From NCBI GenBank assembly GCA_944391265.1, contig CALXSX010000005.1, forward strand, positions 1-10,198: DNA of 10,198 bases, written 5' to 3'. Of the stretch, positions 1-5,243 are shown piece after piece. Origin of the DNA: an uncultured Clostridia bacterium (lineage in GTDB: Bacteria; Bacillota; Clostridia; UBA1381). The position numbers and the translations under genes are program-made. The notes below the pieces were generated by a model. That model made no database searches. It was not told the origin of the DNA and saw only the letters and a program-made list of their open reading frames with translations. The stretch's first letter is position 1. Every line of letters starts with the position of its first letter.

Positions 1-1
1 A

Positions 2-520
2 CTTTTGGACATAATGCTGCCGGGCATGGACGGCTGGCACGTATGCACGGGAATAAGGGAGAAAAAGCAGACGCCGATAATTTTTATGACTGCAAAAAGC
101 GAGGATATAGACAAAATACGCGGGCTAAGCCTCGGCGTTGACGATTACGTGACGAAGCCGTTCAGCCCGAACGAGCTTGTCGCAAGGGTTAAAGCGCATA
201 TTTCCCGATATGAGAAGCTGTCCGGAGCGGACTCGGTTATAAAAACGGGGAATCTGACGATTGACTCTGAAGCAAGGCGCGTTTTCAGGGACGGAGCTGA
301 GCTGCAGCTGACGGCGAAGGAGTTTGACCTGCTTCTTTTTCTCGTCAAAAACAAAGGGAAAACAATTTCAAAGGAAGTTATATTCGATAAGATATGGGGC
401 TTTGAAGCGATAGGCGACATATCAACCGTAACGGTGCACATACAGCGCATACGCGAAAAGCTCGGAGACGACAACAGGATTCAGACGGTGTGGGGAGTTG
501 GCTACAGGTACTGCGAATAA
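2..520 (+). CDS. OmpR/PhoB-family response regulator, 5' truncated by window edge
   Basis: This is the C-terminal 172 residues of a two-component response regulator that binds DNA when phosphorylated by a sensor kinase. The window opens inside the receiver domain, at the phospho-acceptor motif LLDIMLPGMDG, whose Asp is encoded at 8-10. The conserved Thr (FMTAKSED) and Lys (DDYVTKPF) of the receiver fold follow. After a linker comes a winged-helix effector domain, with the family's LTAKEFDLL segment, the VTVHIQRIREKLG recognition helix and the closing GVGYRY hairpin. The TTG at position 5 is an internal Leu codon, not a start; the real start lies upstream of the window. A terminator follows within 15 bases, so any cognate histidine kinase in the same operon would have to lie upstream. 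The target genes cannot be inferred. Confidence 0.95.
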   Translation, partial: LLDIMLPGMDGWHVCTGIREKKQTPIIFMTAKSEDIDKIRGLSLGVDDYVTKPFSPNELVARVKAHISRYEKLSGADSVIKTGNLTIDSEARRVFRDGAELQLTAKEFDLLLFLVKNKGKTISKEVIFDKIWGFEAIGDISTVTVHIQRIREKLGDDNRIQTVWGVGYRYCE

Positions 521-530
521 AACCGCATCA

Positions 531-570
531 AAAAAATACCCCTCCGCACAAAAGCGGCAGGGGTATTTTG
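531..570. terminator. Bidirectional rho-independent terminator between convergent genes
   Basis: An inverted repeat has arms at about 533-547 (AAATACCCCTCCGC) and 554-569 (GCGGCAGGGGTATTT), with one bulged base and a short A-rich loop. A T run ends the right arm on the plus strand, and the A run at 531-536 gives a T run on the minus strand. It lies between the stop of the response regulator and the stop of the convergent secreted-protein gene, so it can serve both. Confidence 0.88.
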
Positions 571-600
571 AAATGTTCACACGCGCAAAAATTACGCGGA

Positions 601-1557
601 TTATTTTATTTCTATCGGCTCTGTTACAATATCCATTTTATCGGCGCTGTCAAAGCCCATAAGGGAAAGGTCGTCTCTTTTTGTAAGAACAAGAGTCGTG
701 TCATAGCCGATATCGTGTATTCTGTTTGAAAGCGCTATCTTGCCTCCGTTATCGGTGAGCGCCCTGAGAACCACCTTTCCTACTACAGCGGTATCCTCCG
801 TGTAGTCAAACACATCTGTCGTAACGTAAACCACCTTTGCCATATCGCTGCTGAAATCTCCGTTTTCAGCGCCCATAGCGTTCGCATCCGTTCCGTCCGG
901 CAGAGTAAGCCCTGAGGAAACAAGCTCAAATTCGTCCTTGTTGTAGATGATTCCGGCTGAATATCCGCTGTATGCGTACTCAGGATAAAGGTCAAGATTT
1001 GACGCCACGATTGACACTGTGACCTCATCGCCGGCCGAAACATCTTCCTTATCGGCTTGAACTGAAAGCGTCAGCCTTTCTTCGTCTGTTATCTCCATGC
1101 CCGAATCGACCGTTATTGTCGACTTGTCCTCAGACCATGTGTAAACCACCTTGAGCGCCGTGAGCACCTGCTCAAGCGGAACAAGAGTCCTGTCATCGAC
1201 TATCTTGAGCGGAGCGGCAAGCGGAAATTCTTCAGCCGTACCGTCTGCAACCGATGTGAACGTAAACACTCTCAGAGTGTCCTTGCCTATGTACATGAAC
1301 AGCCTTGTAAGGTTGTCCTTTGAGTTGATAACCACCATCTGTTCGTCAGCGTACCAGTCAACAGACGCGCCTGCCATTGAGCAAACGCGGCGAACGGGCG
1401 CCATGTACACATCGTTTATATACTCTCCCTCCGGTCTGTCGAAAACGATTTGCCTTTCAGCCCACATAACGACCGGCTCCTCCTGCGCAAAAACGCCGGT
1501 AAACGATACAAGAACCGCCGCTGCTGCAAGCAAAGCAGATACTATTTTTTTCTTCAT
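601..1557 (-). CDS. Secreted protein with copper-amine-oxidase-like N-terminal (stalk) domain and cohesin-like domain
   Basis: A 318-residue exported protein. Residues 1-24 form a classical Sec signal peptide: MKKK, a hydrophobic core, and a V-F-A cleavage site before Q25. Residues about 30-152 resemble the copper-amine-oxidase N-terminal-like domain common in Firmicute surface proteins, including the typical YMAPVRRVCSMAGA and RTLVPLEQVLTALKV segments followed by VYTWSEDKSTITV. Residues about 160-318 resemble a cohesin-like beta-sandwich (LTLSVQADKEDVSAGDEVTVSI opening, then YSAGIIYNKDEFELVSSG). No LPXTG, SLH repeats or C-terminal membrane anchor is present, so release or non-covalent wall attachment is likely. 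The ATG at 1557 is chosen over the upstream in-frame start at 1596 because TAGGAGA sits 7 bases before it and the signal peptide begins there. It is monocistronic, with promoter at 1608-1636 and terminator at 531-570. The ligand is unknown and the domain names are by pattern only. Confidence 0.85.
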   Translation of the reverse strand: MKKKIVSALLAAAAVLVSFTGVFAQEEPVVMWAERQIVFDRPEGEYINDVYMAPVRRVCSMAGASVDWYADEQMVVINSKDNLTRLFMYIGKDTLRVFTFTSVADGTAEEFPLAAPLKIVDDRTLVPLEQVLTALKVVYTWSEDKSTITVDSGMEITDEERLTLSVQADKEDVSAGDEVTVSIVASNLDLYPEYAYSGYSAGIIYNKDEFELVSSGLTLPDGTDANAMGAENGDFSSDMAKVVYVTTDVFDYTEDTAVVGKVVLRALTDNGGKIALSNRIHDIGYDTTLVLTKRDDLSLMGFDSADKMDIVTEPIEIK

Positions 1558-1607
1558 ATTCGTTTCTCCTATCCGCCGCCCGGTAAAAAGCGGCACTTTT
1601 TTACATA

Positions 1608-1636
1608 ATTATATCACAGCCGCCGTGAAGATTCAA
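1608..1636 (-). promoter_or_regulatory. Sigma-A promoter of the secreted-protein gene
   Basis: Read on the minus strand: -35 TTGAAT (1636-1631), a 17-base spacer, and a perfect -10 TATAAT (1613-1608). Transcription would start near 1601, leaving a leader of about 45 bases before the ATG at 1557. Confidence 0.8.
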
Positions 1637-1693
1637 GTGTTTTTTTATTTTATATTGACATACAGGAGGCAGATGTGGTAAAATAAATCGGAT

Positions 1694-1725
1694 AAAAAAA
1701 CAGAGCAAGTCGAATGCTTACTCTG
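1694..1725 (-). terminator. Rho-independent terminator of the HPr-like gene
   Basis: On the minus strand the stem CAGAGTAAG / CTTGCTCTG (1725-1717 with 1709-1701, one G-T pair) closes a short loop and runs directly into seven T residues (1700-1694). It lies 27 bases past the stop codon of the HPr-like gene. On the plus strand the stem has no T run, so it acts in one direction only. Confidence 0.88.
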
Positions 1726-1751
1726 AAAACACTTAGTGTCTGTTTAGCAAA

Positions 1752-1982
1752 TCAGTCAACGATAAACTTCTTGAGTGAATCGATAAACTCATCGCAGTTG
1801 TCGTCATGAACTTCAACCTTGATAGGCTTCGACAAATCGAGACTGAAAATGCCCATTATAGACTTTGCGTCAACAACGTATCTGCCGGATGTCAGGTCAA
1901 CGTCAAAATCGTATCTGCTCACGATATTAACAAAATCCTTTACATCATTGATAGAGCTGAGCAACAGGTTAAATGTTTTCAT
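1752..1982 (-). CDS. HPr-like protein lacking the phosphocarrier histidine
   Basis: A 76-residue protein matching the HPr fold of the phosphotransferase system over its second half: YVVDAKSIMGIFSLDL (residues 36-50) aligns with the NxKSIMGxMSLGx segment of HPr, and the end DEFIDSLKKFI matches the last helix. The first half lacks the GIHARPA active-site loop; the equivalent stretch is SSINDVKDFVNIV, without any His. It therefore cannot act as an ordinary phosphoryl carrier. Ser41 occupies the place of the regulatory Ser46 phosphorylated by HPr kinase in Gram-positive bacteria. In having the Ser but not the His it resembles Crh of Bacillus, so a regulatory role is possible, but this is inference. 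The start is ATG 1982, preceded by AAGGAGGA with 8 bases of spacing. It is monocistronic, with its own promoter (2043-2071) and terminator (1694-1725). Confidence 0.85.
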   Translation of the reverse strand: MKTFNLLLSSINDVKDFVNIVSRYDFDVDLTSGRYVVDAKSIMGIFSLDLSKPIKVEVHDDNCDEFIDSLKKFIVD

Positions 1983-2042
1983 AAAGTACTCCTCCTTATA
2001 TTCCTGACATTTTCTGCGGAGTGTAATTTCTCCGTCAAGTAT

Positions 2043-2071
2043 ATAATACACTTTTTCCCGGGCGAAGTCAA
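2043..2071 (-). promoter_or_regulatory. Sigma-A promoter of the HPr-like gene
   Basis: Read on the minus strand: -35 TTGACT (2071-2066), a 17-base spacer, and -10 TATTAT (2048-2043). The leader of about 55 bases contains a small CGGAG/CTCCG stem (2017-2034) before the AGGAGG at 1991-1996. Confidence 0.8.
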
Positions 2072-2195
2072 GGAAAATACAGGGATTTTTATTTTTTTAG
2101 GAAATTATACTAACTGGGGAAAAGCGGATATATGCATTTTGACATTATTCAATAAATCGAAAAAAAACGGAACTTTTTGAAAGGCTGAAAAAAGA

Positions 2196-3485
2196 ATGAA
2201 AACTGTTGCATTTTGCACTCTTGGCTGCAAGGTCAATCAATACGAAACGGAAGCCATGGCGGAGCTGTTTAAAAAGAGGGGCTATGCTGTCGCCGATTTT
2301 TCGGAGCCTGCCGACGTTTATGTCATAAACACGTGCAGCGTTACGTCCATGAGCGACAGAAAATCGCGCCGGATGATACGCCGGGCGAAAAAGCAAAACA
2401 GCGGCGCAGTCGTGATAGTGTGCGGCTGCTACGCGCAGGTAGCTCCGGAGGATGTGATGTCCATAGACGGGGTGAATCTCGTTATCGGAACAAAGGACAA
2501 GTCTAAAATAGCAGATGAGGCGGACCGGCTTACGTCGGAAAGCAGGGAATCTGCCGTGTTTGACATCTCAAAAAACCACGAATTTGAAAAAATGACGGTG
2601 TCACACTACGATTCCATGACGCGCGCATACATTAAGGTTCAGGACGGATGCAGCCAGTTTTGCACATACTGCATAATTCCGTACGCGAGGGGACCGATAA
2701 GGAGCCGCGATCCCGAGGACGTTATCAGAGAAGCGCGCCGCCTTGCGGAGGACGGGTTTACGGAAATAATTCTTGTAGGAATTCACATAGCTTCATACGG
2801 GCTTGACCTTAAAACAACATCGCTTGCCGACATTATCCTTAAAATAAACGAAATAGACAAAATAAAACGCATACGCCTGTCGTCAATAGAGCCCATGACG
2901 CTTAATTCATCGTTTATCGAAAAAATATCGAAGGCGGACAAGCTCTGCCGCCATTTTCACCTGTCTCTGCAGTCGGGCTGCGCCGCGACGCTTGAGCGCA
3001 TGAACAGGCGTTACACGCCGCAGGAGTACGAGGCGATAGTAAATTCCATAAGGGAGCATTTCCCCGACGCCGCAATCACGACAGACGTCATGGTTGGATT
3101 CCCCGGTGAAACAGATGCGGAGTTTGCCGAGAGTATAAATTTTGTCGATAAAATGAAATTTGCGTACACGCACATATTCCAATACTCGCCGAGACCGGGC
3201 ACGCCGGCAGCCGGATACCCCGATCAGGTCAGCCCTGAGGTAAAGGAGAAAAGGAGCAAAGCTCTTGAGCTGATTCTTGAAAAAAACGCACAGGCATTTC
3301 TTGAACGCTTTGTAGGGCAGACGATGACAGTCCTCTTTGAGCAAAGGGTTAACGGGTATTATGAAGGAAAAACTTCCAATTATATAAATGTTTTTGCTCC
3401 GTCTGACGAGGAGCTTTCGTTTGAGTACAGGGACGTTTTAATCGAGCGTGCCGAGCGCGGCGCTGTTTACGGTCATATAGTATAG
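2196..3485 (+). CDS. mtaB: tRNA (N6-threonylcarbamoyladenosine(37)-C2)-methylthiotransferase MtaB
   Basis: A radical-SAM methylthiotransferase that adds a methylthio group at C2 of t6A37 in ANN-decoding tRNAs, forming ms2t6A. The 429 residues show the full family architecture. The N-terminal UPF0004 domain carries the three cysteines of the auxiliary [4Fe-4S] cluster: C11 (TLGCKVNQYE), C47 (NTCSVT) and C78 (CGCYAQ). The radical-SAM domain has the CxxxCxxC motif at C152/C156/C159 (GCSQFCTYCIIPYARG), then SLQSGC and the VGFPGET segment. The TRAM-like C-terminal region starts near residue 365. TLGCKVNQ and the motif set fit MtaB (YqeV) better than MiaB or RimO. ATG 2196 is the natural start; GAAAGG lies 11 bases upstream, a weak site. 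It diverges from the HPr-like gene. I found no convincing promoter in the 2072-2195 gap. Confidence 0.95.
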   Translation: MKTVAFCTLGCKVNQYETEAMAELFKKRGYAVADFSEPADVYVINTCSVTSMSDRKSRRMIRRAKKQNSGAVVIVCGCYAQVAPEDVMSIDGVNLVIGTKDKSKIADEADRLTSESRESAVFDISKNHEFEKMTVSHYDSMTRAYIKVQDGCSQFCTYCIIPYARGPIRSRDPEDVIREARRLAEDGFTEIILVGIHIASYGLDLKTTSLADIILKINEIDKIKRIRLSSIEPMTLNSSFIEKISKADKLCRHFHLSLQSGCAATLERMNRRYTPQEYEAIVNSIREHFPDAAITTDVMVGFPGETDAEFAESINFVDKMKFAYTHIFQYSPRPGTPAAGYPDQVSPEVKEKRSKALELILEKNAQAFLERFVGQTMTVLFEQRVNGYYEGKTSNYINVFAPSDEELSFEYRDVLIERAERGAVYGHIV

Positions 3486-3496
3486 AACCTTTGACC

Positions 3497-3526
3497 TTGA
3501 CAAAGAATAATAAAAAGTGATATAAT
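3497..3526 (+). promoter_or_regulatory. Consensus sigma-A promoter of the HIT gene
   Basis: A perfect -35 TTGACA (3497-3502), an 18-base A-rich spacer, and a perfect -10 TATAAT (3521-3526). It lies 12 bases after the mtaB stop, so the HIT gene can be transcribed independently of mtaB. The leader is very short, about 20-25 bases, and is mostly the ribosome binding site. Confidence 0.88.
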
Positions 3527-3556
3527 TTTATAAAAAAGGAGAAGGGCGTGATAATC

Positions 3557-3901
3557 ATGGCAGATTGTTTGTTCTGCAAAATAATAAACGGCGAAGTGCC
3601 TTCAACGAAGGTGTTTGAAAATGAGCTCGTCTACGCATTCCGCGACATAGAGCCTCAGGCTCCGGAGCACATAGTTATTGTCCCGAAAAAGCACATTGCG
3701 TCGACTAACGACATAACAGCCGAAAACAGCGGATACGTAGCCGCGATTTTCGAGGCTGCTGCACAGATAGCAAAGCAGCTCGGCATAGACGGCGACGGGT
3801 ACAGGATAGTGAACAACTGCGGCAAACTCGGCGGTCAGACCGTCGGTCATCTGCATTTTCACCTTATGGGCGGACGCAGCTTCGGCTGGCCGGCAGGCTA
3901 A
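3557..3901 (+). CDS. HIT-family purine nucleotide phosphoramidase/hydrolase (HinT-like)
   Basis: A small histidine-triad protein of 114 residues, about the usual length for bacterial HinT. The catalytic triad is H98-L-H100-F-H102 within GGQTVGHLHFHLMGGR. The N-terminal C4-x-x-C7 (MADCLFCKII) together with H47 (VPKKHI) matches the zinc-binding variant of the family. HinT proteins hydrolyse adenosine 5'-phosphoramidates and related adenylates; the physiological substrate is not settled. The start is ambiguous. ATG 3557 gives the family-typical MADCLFCKI. A GTG at 3548 lies in frame and is better placed behind AAAGGAG (3535-3541, 6 bases spacing), and would add three residues (M-I-I). I keep the ATG on family grounds. 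The stop is followed eight bases later by the OLE RNA promoter, with no terminator seen between. Confidence 0.92.
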   Translation: MADCLFCKIINGEVPSTKVFENELVYAFRDIEPQAPEHIVIVPKKHIASTNDITAENSGYVAAIFEAAAQIAKQLGIDGDGYRIVNNCGKLGGQTVGHLHFHLMGGRSFGWPAG

Positions 3902-3908
3902 AAAACGC

Positions 3909-3937
3909 TTGACAAGTTTTGCGTTATATGTTATATT
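3909..3937 (+). promoter_or_regulatory. Sigma-A promoter of the OLE RNA / oapA-dxs transcript
   Basis: A perfect -35 TTGACA (3909-3914), a 17-base spacer, and -10 TATATT (3932-3937). Predicted transcription start is about 3944. It places the 5' end of the RNA just upstream of the structured region and can drive the whole downstream gene set. Confidence 0.85.
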
Positions 3938-3943
3938 TATGGT

Positions 3944-4560
3944 GAATAAAAAGGTGCAGTATTCTAGTCAGTTCTTCTTATTCGTAAGACGGGCCTAAAA
4001 ATCCGTAAAATGGCACATCGATGAAGTTCCTGGTGTTTTGCTTTGAATGCCCAATTCGGGGCTGATGCTGGGAGTTAAGGCTTAGGGGCAGCTTTCAACG
4101 GCATGAAACCACTGACCCCTTTTCCGCGGAGGCCTGTGACTGTGGTGACCTCTGACGCCCGTTTTCGGCGCAAGTTATTACGGCACAGGGGGAAACCTGC
4201 TTTCCGGTTAGTAGCCGCTGCGGCGAATGCTGGGGGCAGCGTAGCCAGCCTTGAGTGGGTATGGCGGATCGGCGATCCATCTCCGCGCTGCTTTTGGCCA
4301 AGGCAGGCGGGGCATCGCGCTGTGAAACCATGTCTGCAAAAGAGGATAAGGATATGTTAGACTGCTGAGGAAATCTCCTAGACTGTCCGAATATTCGGAA
4401 TGAATATGGGATTGCAATACGGACTCAGTGGCAATCCGGTCAAGCAGGCGGCAACGCTGCTTAACGCCCTTTAATGGGAAACCGCCATTCCGGCGACGGA
4501 GCGGCAGGGCGCTGGGAAAGCCTACCGGACCTAAGCCGTAAAATTTACCATGTTCATTAC
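3944..4560 (+). ncRNA. ole: OLE RNA (ornate, large, extremophilic RNA)
   Basis: A roughly 610-base structured non-coding RNA. OLE RNA forms a membrane-bound ribonucleoprotein with OapA and is linked in B. halodurans to tolerance of alcohol, cold and Mg2+ stress. Seen here: a strong promoter just upstream; no ORF with credible protein character; higher G+C than the flanking genes; and many local stems. These include TCTTA-TTCG-TAAGA (3976-3989, UUCG tetraloop), GGATC-GGC-GATCC (4266-4278), the palindrome CCGAATATTCGG (4387-4398), and AAGCAG-G-CG / CG-CTGCTT capped by a GCAA tetraloop (4442-4462). The identification rests mainly on context: known OLE genes sit immediately upstream of oapA and dxs-tlyA, exactly as here, and the length fits the known average. 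Exact ends are inferred: the 5' end from the promoter, the 3' end from loss of structure before the hairpin at 4577. Alternatives (RNase P, tmRNA, group II intron) do not fit. Confidence 0.87.
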
Positions 4561-4576
4561 CTTTGAATTACTTAAA

Positions 4577-4613
4577 AAAAGCGTTACCGTGCGCTTTTGT
4601 TTTCGTGTTTTTT
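4577..4613 (+). terminator. Weak terminator-like hairpin at the end of OLE RNA, before oapA
   Basis: The stem AAAAGCG / CGCTTTT (4577-4583 with 4592-4598) closes an 8-base loop and is followed by an interrupted T-rich stretch (GTTTTCGTG then six T). The G+C part of the stem is only three pairs, so partial termination or a processing site is more likely than full termination. This would let most OLE RNA end here while some transcripts continue into oapA and dxs. Confidence 0.5.
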
Positions 4614-4637
4614 ATCTAAAGGAGCGGGATTGTATAA

Positions 4638-5222
4638 TTGAATAAGGATAAACCCGGTAGAAACAGCTTTAAGGTCGCCAAACCGGCGCAGAACGTATCT
4701 GGAGGCAGAGCGTGGGCTTTGATTGCAGTAGTGATGTCGTTTGTGCTCTCAGTGCTTTTCAGTACACTTGCAACATTCAGCCTGTCACGGCTTGATTTGC
4801 TGTGGGCTTTTTTCGTATTGCTTGCAATCATAATTATCAATATACTTTTTGACATTATAGGCACGGCGGTGCAGACAGCTGAGGAATATCCGTTCCATTC
4901 GCTGTCCGCCAGAAAAGTCCCCGGAGCGGCACAGAGCGTTATGCTCATTCGTCACGCGCCGCAGATTGCGAATTTCTGCTGTGATGTAATGGGCGATATA
5001 GCCGGGATAATAAGCGGAGCGGTCACTACGCTCATCGCAGCCGAGATAGTGTCGGCGTTCCACCTCAGCTCCGTTTTGCCGAGTCTTGTGCTGACCGGTG
5101 CGGTAAGCGCAATGACTATCGGCGGTAAAGCGTTTTTTAAGGTTACGGCTACTAAAAATTCAAACCGTATAATATTTTTCATGGGGAAAATTACAGGGGT
5201 TTTTGTGACAAAAAAACGCTGA
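4638..5222 (+). CDS. oapA: OLE-associated membrane protein OapA
   Basis: A 194-residue integral membrane protein placed directly after the OLE RNA, the diagnostic position for OapA, which binds OLE RNA and anchors it to the cell membrane. Hydrophobic segments run at about residues 26-49, 53-78, 118-140 and 145-167, suggesting four membrane spans. The N-terminus (KDKPGRNSFKVAKP) and C-terminus (VTKKR) are basic, suited to RNA contact. The central stretch, from F71-D72 through PFHSLSARKVPGAAQ, ends in the DxxxD motif at D116 and D120 (CCDVMGDIAG), which corresponds to the acidic pair I recall being mutated in dominant-negative B. halodurans OapA. The start is TTG 4638, the first in-frame option (a stop codon precedes it); AAAGGAG at 4618-4624 is 13 bases away, a long spacing. 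A gap of 21 bases separates it from dxs. Confidence 0.88.
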   Translation: MNKDKPGRNSFKVAKPAQNVSGGRAWALIAVVMSFVLSVLFSTLATFSLSRLDLLWAFFVLLAIIIINILFDIIGTAVQTAEEYPFHSLSARKVPGAAQSVMLIRHAPQIANFCCDVMGDIAGIISGAVTTLIAAEIVSAFHLSSVLPSLVLTGAVSAMTIGGKAFFKVTATKNSNRIIFFMGKITGVFVTKKR

Positions 5223-5243
5223 TTATGATATAGAGGATTGAAA

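Noticed and set aside
490..729. Plus-strand frame of 79 codons after the response regulator
   Set aside because: It overlaps the response regulator end, runs through the terminator and into the convergent gene, and has no ribosome binding site or protein resemblance.
1151..1681. Long plus-strand frame of 176 codons opposite the secreted-protein gene
   Set aside because: It is a shadow of the minus-strand gene, which has a signal peptide, recognised domains, ribosome binding site, promoter and terminator.
2072..2195. A promoter for mtaB (TTGACA near 2137 or TATACT near 2107)
   Set aside because: The good -35 box has no acceptable -10 at 16-18 bases, and the TATACT has no acceptable -35, so no pair can be supported.
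4095..4417. Short open frames on both strands within the OLE region (78, 85 and 69 codons)
   Set aside because: They lack ribosome binding sites, show no family resemblance and have proline/arginine/cysteine-rich compositions expected from reading structured G+C-rich RNA sequence.
3941..4549. Possible closing stem of the RNA between GGTGAAT (3941-3947) and ATTTACC (4543-4549)
   Set aside because: The 7-base pairing has a G-U pair and its 5' arm begins before the predicted transcription start, so it may be chance.
3944..4560. RNase P RNA, tmRNA or group II intron as the identity of the structured region
   Set aside because: The conserved cores expected for RNase P and tmRNA (including a tmRNA tag frame and tRNA-like end) were not recognised, and there is no intron domain V with a reverse transcriptase or split gene. 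The oapA-dxs-tlyA context points to OLE.
5238..5243. TTG start for dxs six bases upstream of the chosen ATG
   Set aside because: GAGG at 5233-5236 would be only one base from the TTG but is 7 bases from ATG 5244.
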